A stretch of DNA of 64,000 bases. It comes from Fragilaria crotonensis. Its lineage: Eukaryota > Bacillariophyta > Fragilariophyceae > Fragilariales > Fragilariaceae. Under the pieces are notes generated by a model. That model worked only from the letters and a program-made list of their open reading frames with translations, did not search any database and was not told where the DNA came from. A program made the position numbers and the translations under genes. Below are positions 33,001 to 41,234 of this stretch, in pieces. The DNA is taken from assembly GCA_022925895.1 (NCBI GenBank), contig JAKSYS010000062.1, positions 85,593 to 149,592 of the forward strand, in the 5' to 3' direction. Positions within the stretch are counted from its first letter, which is position 1. Each line of letters starts with the position of its first letter.

Positions 33001-34348
33001 ACGCGGCGCATTTTGGAAACGAGGTAAGTCGACATGCAGCGGTTTGCAATCGTCGACTCTCTTCTGTCTTGCTGACGACACCAGAACGCAGGATGAATTG
33101 AACCTTTTTGAAACCAACGTGGCCCAAACGATAGTGCCAACGAAGCAATTCTTTCTCTGCTTCGTTAAGGTTGAGGTTCCTTTCGTGGACGGTGTTCACG
33201 ATCGAAACGAGAGCGTCGGCGGCCTTGAAAGGATCGGTTGCGTTGTACGCTTCCGAAGTTGGGAGATTGTTCTGCGAGTTGACGTTTGCCGTGACGGGTC
33301 CTCGATTGGCGTCGTTTGGAACGCCGCTGAGTGTGAGACGATTCGGTTCGATGGTGATCGTTTCGTCGGGGTAAGTCTGAAGGAGACTGGACGTCGAGAG
33401 AAGACGGACCTTGATGTTTGGAACATGGAACGCGGGGACTTTGAGAAGTCGAAGGTTTCCGAGCTGATCGTGGACAGCCCAAGTGACTTCGCCTTGGCCT
33501 TTTATTTGGAGACCCTTCGCGATGCCCTTGAGTTGCGTGATCGTTCCGGGCGACGTGACAGGACCTTCAAAATCGGAGAGGTCGGGCGTGATGGAAATGC
33601 TTGCGCCCGAGTCCCAAATGATGGGGCTCGTGTTTGCCTTGGGTCCGAGGGCTTCTCTCATACGAGCGGGGGGCCTGAAGAGCCATTCGAAGCGGCGTAG
33701 AATGGCACGCCAGATGAACGTGAGAGAGGATCTTGTTGGCGGCGGCGCGTTGGTGGAACGTGAGCGGAGCGATTGCGAACGGGTCGGGCGAGTTGGCGGG
33801 TGCCACAGGGCAATACTTCGCGGTTCGTGGCGACGGACGTGGGCGTTTGGAGCACCGGGAGGGACACGGACGCTTGTTTTTGTACCCCTCTCCCTTTTGG
33901 CCTGTGGTAGGCGGCAACGGAGCAGGGCGACGAGAATTGCGAAGCGAGTCGGCACGACGTTGGAGACGGAGTGCGCGTTCTTTGAGAGTCGCGAAGTGAC
34001 GAAAGTCGTCGCGTTCAGCAACCGTAGGAGGTCGCGAAGCGACATATCCCTGTTGTCGGAGACGGAGGGGGGTACGAACGGTGTAGCTTGTTGACGCGAA
34101 TGCCTGAATTGAAGCGTGGCGGAGCGAACGACTTCTTGAGGAGTCGCGAGAAGCGACGACGTTGAAGACGAGTGAGCGGAGGCGAGGAGGGAGCCGTCGA
34201 AGCGACGGGAGGTTGCTTTAGGAGCGTTGAAGGGAAGACCGAGAGAAAGAGAAGGATGACCCAGACGGTAGGAGCGAACGCGAGCGTTGGGTGACGAAGA
34301 ACAACTTGATGAAGATTGTTCGCGACCCAAGCCAAAATGGTGGACCAT
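30074..34348 (-). CDS. pol: Copia pol polyprotein (protease, integrase, RT, RNase H)
   Basis: 1,424 residues. Protease motif WDSGAS at about residue 245. Integrase has the HHCC zinc motif (WHYRLGH ... CAAC) and DDE-type residues in FVDHASG, DNSKPF and HNGIAERN. A Pro/Thr-rich linker with many PTP repeats follows, then RT with TIDFSSAFVQAPL, LYGLSVAPRLWY and the active site YVDD, then RNase H (YVDADFAG). Near the end the frame departs: EISLST should be followed by a LEAEYSAL-type motif, which lies in another frame at about 30190-30240. Two deletions (2 + 1 bases) restore the frame, then a further 1-base change near 30125 causes a premature stop at 30074 before QVFEDNNGA. It overlaps gag by 334 bp in the -1 register, so it is probably made by frameshifting. 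Confidence 0.9.
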   Translation of the reverse strand: MVHHFGLGREQSSSSCSSSPNARVRSYRLGHPSLSLGLPFNAPKATSRRFDGSLLASAHSSSTSSLLATPQEVVRSATLQFRHSRQQATPFVPPSVSDNRDMSLRDLLRLLNATTFVTSRLSKNAHSVSNVVPTRFAILVALLRCRLPQAKRERGTKTSVRVPPGAPNAHVRRHEPRSIALWHPPTRPTRSQSLRSRSTNAPPPTRSSLTFIWRAILRRFEWLFRPPARMREALGPKANTSPIIWDSGASISITPDLSDFEGPVTSPGTITQLKGIAKGLQIKGQGEVTWAVHDQLGNLRLLKVPAFHVPNIKVRLLSTSSLLQTYPDETITIEPNRLTLSGVPNDANRGPVTANVNSQNNLPTSEAYNATDPFKAADALVSIVNTVHERNLNLNEAEKELLRWHYRLGHVGFKKVQFILRSGVVSKTEESRRLQTAACRLTSFPKCAACQYGKQHRRPIPGTTPSSIVEDRAHALKTDNLLPGQRVSVDHFICSTRGRLLTSAGKTKLDDMYTGGCIFVDHASGFIFVEHQVSLNSHETLKAKESFERMCRNTGVTPQEYLADNSKPFTSAEFSRNLSEFQQVIRFAGVGAHHHNGIAERNIRTIMAIARTMMLHSAIHWPDVADPTLWPLAVKHAVFLVNHMPDPRTGLSPHDVFTKTRWEQKKLMDVHVWGCPVYVLDKMISDGKKLPRWTPRSTRTVNLGFSDKHASSVPLVLNPQTGYITPQFHIVFDDWFATVPASADDLPNFNDDCWQRMFRDSTFQYVLDDEDEERLIAGSTDYEQANELLSQMQRVATALDNATPPQVLPVAPPPLSTPLPPPREQIATPPPVVVPPPSATPLLTPREATPQPPTPIAPQLPTPTPVKLFPSSPTPIRPTNESDKKVSEQPVAPKATKAKSTSVKHEPRRSTRNRSAPVRLGYDGQQGHGYMAEFDGTSLEWLYNEVAECLSPPPSSYKASVSDPDTLSFSEAMADHDNIEKWLKAANDEIQSLQKNGTWIEVPITEAKTRILPGTWVFRRKRTPDGTISKYKARYCVRGDLQENVQETFAPVVAWSTVRLFLVLSLTLNWKTCTIDFSSAFVQAPLSDPVWIHLPRGFHSPRGHATCLRLLKSLYGLSVAPRLWYQHLSEALREEGFKACANDPCLLYKDTIMVVLYVDDLGIAYRDQNDLDKLFANLEAKNLSFTREGTFTDFLGINFTRDATNGTLTLTQKGLIQKIKEATGMSDSNYNWTPAAQAALGIDPDGPPMTETWSYRSIVGMLLYLSTNTRPDIAFAVSQVARFCHNPKRSHASAVKTLVRYLHRTSDMGMIVKPTGTLNLDCYVDADFAGLHGRDPDRSPTSAKSRTGYIITLGGCPILWKSHLQSEISLSTRSRILRSQLRDAYSLPLRSMLQEVASGIKLARSRRRSSVKSSRTTMAPFFLP

Positions 34349-35988
34349 GGGATCGCGGATGCCAAATAGATAGCAAGGTTAACCAAAATAGGGACCATTG
34401 CGCAAATGGCAAAAGAAAAGACAAGAAGTAGCCATGGGTTCGCACCTCGGATGAGGTTTAGAAGCGAACGAGGAGGAGACGCGATGTGTGGCTTGACTGG
34501 AAAGTCAAGCATCCAAACGGAGGGATCCGGCGCCAACATGCTGAGATTTGCTCTTGGCGACGGTGTCGGAGGGGGAGGACGACGATCTCCACCGGTGTGA
34601 GTGGCGGTCGTGTGCGTGACAGTCCAACGACGACACTTCTCGCACCAGTTGAAGGTTTTATCCTTCACTTTCTTGGAATTGCTAGTTCCGGGAAGTGGTG
34701 GAATTGTGCGCCAGGATTTATGTTTGTTTGTGCGATCCTGGCGGGACCCAGAGGAGGAGGACGATCCGGACTTACGAGTGAGCTCCGGACACTTGTTCGC
34801 CCAATGACCGGGCTTTCCACACTTGTGGCAATTGCCCTTCTTCGTTGGAGTTTCGGTCCCGGATGCCTGGGACTGGATCAACGTAAGTACCTCGGCTCGG
34901 GAGATACCTGCGGGGGCAGTTGCGACATTACCAAACGTCGCAGACGGAGCTCGGACATCAGGTGCATGACTCGCTGGAGGCCATTCCTTTCTGTCAAATT
35001 GCGTACGGTACGCATCTTCAGCTTGGCGACAAATATCTTGGAACGTCAATTTCTCGGCGACCATGTGAGCATGGGCGCCTGACTTTTCCTTGTACCCAAT
35101 GTCAAGGAGCGCCTGATCAAGTCGCTGCTTTGTCGAACGAAGAGGAAAGCGGAAGTCTTCGTTTCCGGCTCCTCCGGCCAGAAGAAAGGTCTTGAGCATC
35201 GTGAGCGTCAGGTTGTGGTCGTACTGACCTGCCGTCGTGAGCTCACGTGCGTCCTTGCGATAGTCGGCGGCGAGGGCTTCAAGGTTTTCGCCGGCGTACT
35301 GGGACGGGTGGCGAGCCTTGATCGCGGCCTTCAGGTCTTCAAAACGCTCGATCGAAGTCGACTGAATCGTCTTGATGAGTTGGAGCCAGACGACGTGAAA
35401 CGAGTCGTCGTCGTCCATTTTCTCTTTGATCTTGCTCATGAGAGCGGGATCGAGAGAGGAGAGAAGGAACTTGGTGGCGGCGAGGTCGTTCGACTTGTCA
35501 TACTTATCGTAACGAAGAATCTGCTGGGAGCTGAGAGTCTTTGCTGTCGCGACGGTGTAGCGGGAGTGGCTCCTGACAACGTTTGTCATCACAGAGGAGC
35601 TTTCGGGATCGGGGAGATAAGCAATGGTATCCATCCCACAATCGACGAGATGGTCCCAAACGGCGTTCTGGAAGTCGACGAGACTGCTCGCTTGGGTAAA
35701 TAGAGTCGTCATGCCGGTACGGCGAAAGTTGTACCCCTTTTGTGAGGCGGAGGCATGGACGGGGCGGAGTTGATTTGGTGACGTGATGTCGTCGGCGGCG
35801 CTCGGATCGAGGCCGACCCAACCAGGAGCTGGCTTACCGCCAGTCCAAGCGGACCAATCATCCCTAGAAAGGGGAACAATGTTGCCCATAATGGGCTTAT
35901 CGGGCCTATCAGAGGCGACGATAGGGTCGGAGACAGGTGGCGTCGGGGACGCGGTGACGGGGTCAGAAGTTGGTGTCGGAGACGCCAT
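34015..35988 (-). CDS. gag: Copia Gag with zinc knuckle and C-terminal hydrophobic segments
   Basis: 657 residues from the ATG at 35988. The N-terminal part resembles copia capsid (about residues 60-330). A CCHC zinc knuckle (CHKCGKPGHWANKC) lies at about residue 395. A second Cys/His cluster (CEKCRRWTVTHTTATH) lies near residue 450. Beyond it are two unusual hydrophobic stretches, LLLVFSFAICAMVPILVNLA and TVWVILLFLSVF, that look like membrane helices. Gag packages element RNA into virus-like particles in the cytoplasm. The extension overlaps pol and may be a readable by-product of the overlap, or a real membrane-targeting region. Confidence 0.88.
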   Translation of the reverse strand: MASPTPTSDPVTASPTPPVSDPIVASDRPDKPIMGNIVPLSRDDWSAWTGGKPAPGWVGLDPSAADDITSPNQLRPVHASASQKGYNFRRTGMTTLFTQASSLVDFQNAVWDHLVDCGMDTIAYLPDPESSSVMTNVVRSHSRYTVATAKTLSSQQILRYDKYDKSNDLAATKFLLSSLDPALMSKIKEKMDDDDSFHVVWLQLIKTIQSTSIERFEDLKAAIKARHPSQYAGENLEALAADYRKDARELTTAGQYDHNLTLTMLKTFLLAGGAGNEDFRFPLRSTKQRLDQALLDIGYKEKSGAHAHMVAEKLTFQDICRQAEDAYRTQFDRKEWPPASHAPDVRAPSATFGNVATAPAGISRAEVLTLIQSQASGTETPTKKGNCHKCGKPGHWANKCPELTRKSGSSSSSGSRQDRTNKHKSWRTIPPLPGTSNSKKVKDKTFNWCEKCRRWTVTHTTATHTGGDRRPPPPTPSPRANLSMLAPDPSVWMLDFPVKPHIASPPRSLLNLIRGANPWLLLVFSFAICAMVPILVNLAIYLASAIPWSTILAWVANNLHQVVLRHPTLAFAPTVWVILLFLSVFPSTLLKQPPVASTAPSSPPLTRLQRRRFSRLLKKSFAPPRFNSGIRVNKLHRSYPPPSPTTGICRFATSYGC

Positions 35989-36315
35989 CTCGGAGAGTAT
36001 GGAACGAAGGGCGAGCTTGGAAAGGTCTTAGGAAAGCAAAGCACGGCGTGCTTTTAGATAAAATAGGTAGCCTAGTTGGTAACTTAGGCGCTCGGAGAGA
36101 CTTGCTTGTAGGTTGGAAACCGTAGAGTAGAAGATAGTCAACGGAGTTGACTCAGAGCTGCAGCGTAGGCGATTGCGGAGCAATCGGAAGACAGATCCTT
36201 GGAAAGGATCAACCTGGGTGTCCTTGGAAAGGAAACAATGAATTCCAATAGAGAGGAATTAGCTTGCCTGGAAGGAAGCGTGAGGGGGTTAGCCTATAGA
36301 TTGGGCAAAATAACC
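35989..36315 (-). other. Copia 5' leader between 5' LTR and gag
   Basis: Untranslated leader. On the minus strand the LTR is followed by GGTTATTTTGCCCAATC, where the tRNA primer-binding site should lie; it does not match the usual initiator-Met complement, and I could not name the tRNA. Purine-rich GGAAAGGA repeats (36190-36260) may belong to a packaging structure. Confidence 0.55.
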
Positions 36316-36629
36316 ACTTGAGACTATCACCGGAGATGATACTCTAATCGTAGAAAATAGTACGTAGTACCGTAGGAAAATTACTGTAGGAAGGTTTCAC
36401 ACAAAGTACGTTCCGAGAAATTATAAGCTACAGTAAAATTCGGCACTCGATCGTATGAACGACAAACTCGTCGAACGTGTCAAGTGGCACTTGACATTTC
36501 GGGTAGTTCGTACGAAATTAATTAGAGACCGGACAGTACAGCGTATCATGTTTCACATTTCGATGGATGATCTCACAGTAGCACAGTACAACGATGGAAT
36601 CGCAGTCCAGTGCAGCGTAGGTTTCAATT
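36316..36629 (-). repeat. 5' LTR of the copia element
   Basis: 314 bp, almost identical to 29465-29780, followed by the GGTTG duplication at 36630-36634. Being upstream in the minus orientation, it should hold the element's promoter. Confidence 0.93.
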
Positions 36630-36634
36630 GGTTG
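36630..36634. repeat. Target site duplication GGTTG (right)
   Basis: Matches 29460-29464. The DNA beyond it should be the displaced native upstream region of b561 paralog 2. Confidence 0.85.
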
Positions 36635-37856
36635 CCACTCTGAAAAGAGGGATTCATTTTCCATGTGTGAGCAATACATATATGATTGTATGTGTTAATT
36701 TGTATACGCCGTGTCATTCAGTCACGGATGTATGATTGCAGATAAACTACTGGGATGCTTGTCGGAGTATCTCACTTAACATTTATGTGTACTGCAGCAT
36801 GCGATATATATATGTACAGCGAACTGGTGAAACCTCTTCTTTCCAACTTGTCTCCGTACGAGTACCAGAGTACTACCATGGTAGTACAATACCACTCCGA
36901 GTTCCCAGTACATTTCATCACTCGTGAAGCCGTGTTATCTACTACACTTCGTACAATACAGTTACCAGTACTGGAGACTCTTCGTCGCACAGGTATTGTA
37001 CCCGAGACACTATGATATACTCCGTACAGTACACAAGTTGAGATACGGATACACATGCAAAATCATTGTTATTAATTATATAATAATAAAATAACTCAGA
37101 TATTGTCGTACTGTATTTTCAAAAGTAAATGTATATAAATATTTTTTAATCCACGTACTGACGTAGCAATTGCGGTAGAAAAGTACATGGTACAAATTTT
37201 TCAGTAGAAATCTACATGAAAACTTTTTTACACTGTGTACAGAAATGTATATTGTATAACGTGGTACGAATCGTTGTGTAGAACGGACAACAATTTTATG
37301 TACAAGTACTCCGTTAATGCCATATCCAGTTTGTTCGATCTGTCTAGAAATACTGGAAAATGTATTTTGAATTCCAGATTCCGTGGTACAAATTTTGCAG
37401 TAGAAACTACATGTCCAATGTCCAGAGTACTGGAAAATGTATTTTGAATTCAATCGTACTCCGTACTCTGTATAGATCTTATACCAGACCTCCTCTACCG
37501 TTGTGCAACAACCGCGGCCAATGGCCGCCCCCCAGACTGGTATTGTAATAGTAAGATACAGGAAAGGGTTCCAGGATAAGGATTGCATGTATTCATTTGC
37601 TACACACGGACTCCATGCTCTGCTATCAGAGTCAGATGACTCAATAATGAGGATTCCTCAACTTCCGTGCTTCTAGCAGAGACCGAATGCCAGATGCGCT
37701 GTGAATGCCTTAGTATCAGGTACTTTGGATGATATAATTGCATACGTTGTGAGGCTACAACAAAATGGTTGAGATTGGGATTCACAGATAGAAAAACATC
37801 ATCGTAAGGTTTATTTAGAGTATTTAATTGCACATATCCTTCATCAGCGAATCCGA
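36635..37856. other. AT-rich intergenic region with short direct repeats
   Basis: No gene seen. TACTGGAAAATGTATTTTGA (continuing TTC) occurs at about 37349 and 37428, and TGGTACAAATTTT-CAGTAGAAA occurs at about 37188 and 37383, forming an interlaced pair of direct repeats. The left part probably contains the old promoter of b561 paralog 2, and the right part the 3' flank of paralog 3. Confidence 0.5.
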
Positions 37857-38648
37857 CTACTGCTTCTTCTTCAACACAAACATCTGTACTATGAACAATA
37901 TGAACACGACGCCACAAATTCCTCCGGCCACTCCAAAGAAGACAGAAGACAGGTTGTTCGCGTCCTGGAAACGTACCACAAAGAGTCCGAGCCCGCTTTG
38001 AACCTGCCACCAAGACATGGCCAGAAGGCCAACACCCAGAATACGATGCCCAAATTCCCAAACAATGCGAACAGTACTCTTGTTGGCGACAATGTTTGTT
38101 GATTCCTCGGTCTGCAGGTTGTCATTACCGAGTTGGTGTTGTGCCTCTTCTTCTACTGTGGTGTCATCGTGAGACTTGACATTTGCGGCACTGACTTCTT
38201 CACTGCCGGGTGGTAAATGCGGACGGAACACGCCATTCAGTGCCTGGAGCAATGTGAGAATGAAAAGAATGAGACCCACAGTGTGGTGCGAGTTGATGGA
38301 AAAGTGTTCCTCATAACCTTCCTTGCTCATGGTATGAACCGCAATCGAGAAGGCAACAATGGTGAGGATGGCAGCAAGAGCGTTCAGTCCACGATGTAGG
38401 TGAAACCAAGCTCCTTTGGGAAGAACGATTGCCTCGAGAAGCCTGCGAATGAAGGACGACCCGATGGCCAAGGGTACCAAAATGCCCCATGCCGTCGCTG
38501 CCGTTGCTCCGTGGGCAGTCCACAAATCGCGATCTGGACTGGATTTCTTGGCGGCGGAGCAATGTGCGACTGACAACAGAAGAAGAAGAAGAAGAAGTGG
38601 AAGGTAAGTGACACCATGACGAAGCGTCGGTGTCGGTGTCGGCATCAT
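37857..38648 (-). CDS. Cytochrome b561 protein without DOMON (paralog 3)
   Basis: 263 residues from the ATG at 38648. The frame runs further upstream, but only from a non-ATG codon. A leucine-rich signal peptide (YLPLLLLLLLLSVAHC) is followed directly by the b561 core, without a DOMON domain and without the Gly/Asp spacer of paralog 2. The candidate haem His are present (TAHG, HLHRG, SHHTVG, EFGHR). A short Glu/Gln-rich loop precedes the last helices, and the tail ends in KKKQ. It is the shortest of the three paralogs, all on the minus strand; it has an intact frame through LLAMSWWQVQ, which supports the frameshift call in paralog 1. Confidence 0.85.
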   Translation of the reverse strand: MMPTPTPTLRHGVTYLPLLLLLLLLSVAHCSAAKKSSPDRDLWTAHGATAATAWGILVPLAIGSSFIRRLLEAIVLPKGAWFHLHRGLNALAAILTIVAFSIAVHTMSKEGYEEHFSINSHHTVGLILFILTLLQALNGVFRPHLPPGSEEVSAANVKSHDDTTVEEEAQHQLGNDNLQTEESTNIVANKSTVRIVWEFGHRILGVGLLAMSWWQVQSGLGLFVVRFQDANNLSSVFFGVAGGICGVVFILFIVQMFVLKKKQ

Positions 38649-39092
38649 GAATTGTAACGACAAAGGAAGTGAGGTGCTGCCTTGAGAAGAACAAGGAATA
38701 CGCGTTCCCACAGCAGAAAAACATATCTTTATCCGCGAACTGGTGACACGAGCCTTCGCATACAATTTTCATGTTTCCATATTCGTGGTAGCATAGTATC
38801 TGCGGAAGCACGGTCACTTGGTATCTGGTATGTCAGTACCGTGCACCTTTTCCTTATTTTTAACCGATAAGTCTGTATTTAGAAGGAATGTAGAGTAGTC
38901 AACGTCAGGAATACTGGGCCTTTACTGGTAAGTACAGGTACTATACAAGATACAAGCACTTCAAAAGTTTGAAGATTTCGTAAGACGCCCTACACCCTAC
39001 ACACACCTCGGAAGTCGGAAGGTTGTACAGTACTCGGTGCACCCCGAACCTGATCAATTTTGATACCGTCTTGTCAACACAATCATTCCATC
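38649..39092. other. Divergent intergenic region
   Basis: Shared 5' region of b561 paralog 3 (-) and the HAD gene (+). GTAC motifs are present; no gene or clear core promoter can be named. Confidence 0.5.
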
Positions 39093-40051
39093 ATGTCACC
39101 CCAGCGTGGTGGTCGCATTCGCGGTGTCTTGCTAGACTTGTCCGGCACACTACACCAGGGTTCGAGAGTCATTGCCGGCGCCCCTGAAGCAATCCAACGT
39201 CTGATGCAGCACAACATCAAAACGAATAACGACAACAACAATGACACTACGGATGGCTCGGAATCCCTCCAAATTCGAATCCTGACGAATACTAGCACTG
39301 TCAGTGCTGCCCGACTGTATCAAGACTTGCACGATATGGGGTTCACGTCGATTGCCCAGGACCAAATCTATACCAGTGTCCTGGCGATGCGTGACTACCT
39401 TCGGGCCAAACAACCAAAGCATGGCAACGAGCCACTACGACCGTACTGTCTTTTGGAAGATGTGTCTGACTTTCAAGGAGTCGTCCCACTCGACCCTCCT
39501 CATAATGCTGTCGTACTCGGATTGGCACCATCCAAGTTCAATTATGATAATTTGAATGTGGCATTTCAAATACTTCAAAAGTATCCTCAAATTTAATTGC
39601 CATGCATCGCGGATGCTACGTCAAGGAACATGATGGGACATGCAGTTTGGGTCCTGGAGCCTTTTTGGCCGCACTGGAAGCAGCGATTGCGGCGTCTGTC
39701 ACCACGGATGATACCACTATTGAAACTACGATTCCTACCACGAACAGTAGTACGCCTGCTGCTGCGACCATTGTTGGAAAACCCAGTCGAGCCTTTTATG
39801 AAAGTGTCATGTGGGATACGATTCCTCCTGAAGAAATATGTATGGTGGGAGACGATGTTTACGGAGACATTCAGGGTGCCCAAATGGCAGGGATCGGAAC
39901 TACTATCTTGGTACAAACTGGAAAGTATCGATTGGGAGATGAACAGAAAGTAGCACCTACGGTGGTGGTTCCATCCATTGTGGAGGCTGTCGAGTTCATT
40001 CTTCACCATTCTGCGGCTGGTGCAGCAGCAGTAGTGGATCCAAAGGACTGA
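39093..40051 (+). CDS. HAD-superfamily hydrolase, HDHD2-like, one apparent frameshift
   Basis: The first ATG is at 39093. HAD motif I is LLDLSGTLHQG, where Ser replaces the second Asp, as in animal HDHD2. Motif II is RILTNTS. The cap region includes VVLGLAPSKFNYDNLN. Motif III is the Lys of VGKPSRAFYE, and motif IV is MVGDDVYGDIQGAQMAG. The ending KTGKY-like segment (VQTGKYRLGDE) is characteristic. Full length would be about 319 residues, slightly longer than HDHD2 because of two Asn/Thr-rich inserts. At 39588-39592 the AAA run seems one base short: the first frame stops at 39596 and the second starts inside NLIAMHRGCYVKEHDG. Probably a sequencing error. Its 3' end is duplicated at about 52590-52662. 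Confidence 0.82.
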
Positions 40052-40290
40052 TGACGGACTGACGACTCCTTCAATGTGCTTCGTGTTACTTGAGTTTGGA
40101 GAGAGTGCCAATTGCGTTTCTTATTGACAGAGCAGCGCCTCATCGCATCAACTTCATGTGTGATGATGACGAGAGATTCCAGTAGTTGTCTGACATTCTG
40201 TACACGATGGTCCGCCGAGAATCTGGCTTAGAGCGCTCGATCGCGTTGTGGAACTGTGCGTGTGCATCATCGTTCGCCATGGGTTCCCAA

Positions 40291-40490
40291 TGGTAGATTT
40301 TGAACTAGAATCAGTGAAAGTGCCTCAGAGGACGAGCTCTGATGTTGCTTTAAGGTAAGACTATGTACTGAATTAATGCAATATGTGAAAGCCTTGCAGC
40401 GTGTGTTCACAGGAGGTGACTAAAGTATCCTCGTGGTAGATTTTGAACTGAGATCCGTTTGAGAGCCTCTGAGGTAGAGCTCATCTTCGC
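40291..40490. repeat. Imperfect ~55-bp direct repeat downstream of copy A
   Basis: TGGTAGATTTTGAACT followed by similar sequence to GAGCTC starts at 40291 and again at 40434. The same pair, with the same spacing, is at 52918 and 53059 below copy B, so it predates the segmental duplication. It lies between the HAD and giant genes; its function is unknown. Confidence 0.6.
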
Positions 40491-41234
40491 GCTTCGCCCA
40501 TGCTAATGGGCGCTCGACTATGATAGACTGATGCTAGCATCTGAGTTGTACTGCAAGGCAAATCTTGACAGCTCCAAACTGCTTTCTTTCGTCCTTGGCG
40601 AACGCAGTCGCATTTGGTCATCGGTTTGTACTCATCCTTGTTGCACATTACAGTTCCGAAGTAGCACGTTGTGGGAGGCGGCTTGCAAGGCGAACCACTG
40701 GCTGGTGCATCCTGGAGTTTCGCGCATCGTTTGACATTCTTCCCGTTGGCTACTGATTCCCACAATACTGGATCCACATACTTCCAAGGACCTGTCGTGG
40801 GGCAAACCTTGCCATTCTCAAAAAGACAAGGAGAAATCTCGGGACATTGCCACGTTCCATCCCCGCAGCAAGCGACCTGTCCGACAGAACAAGAAAACTC
40901 GAAATCGCTATTGCAGCAGCACATGTTGCCTTGCGGTTGCACGACCTGCACATTTCCACACTGGTGACGATTGAACTGTTCGCGTCGTCGTTGGGCCCTT
41001 AGGTTTTAGTAGACCTACTCCGATTACTTCAGCCCCAAGTGGTCCATTAGCTAACAACATCTGCACAGCCTAAAGCTGCTACCTCCATTGCATTCTTGTT
41101 GGTTGATGATCGTAAGTGCGAATGGCTTCGTCTGTTCAAGTAATGTCGGTGGCTTCGTTGGACATCGAGTAGTTGCTCGCCTAGATAGTTGGAGATCGAG
41201 TCGCTGGTGGACTAGCTGGAGATCAGGCCGTGAG

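Larger units (their letters stand above)
29465..36629 (-). mobile_element. Ty1/copia LTR retrotransposon (CoDi-like), recent insertion
   Basis: A 7,165-bp element with two LTRs of 316 and 314 bp. The LTRs differ, as far as I can see, only by one AC dinucleotide, so the insertion is very recent. Coding order on the minus strand is gag, protease, integrase, reverse transcriptase, RNase H, which defines copia. A 5-bp duplication GGTTG flanks it. It sits between two b561 paralogs, immediately upstream of one of them. The RNase H region carries several small indels, so this copy may no longer be autonomous. Confidence 0.95.

Noticed and set aside
32876-33700. Plus-strand ORF of 274 residues inside the retrotransposon
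   Set aside because: It is antisense to the integrase part of pol, whose motifs are clear.
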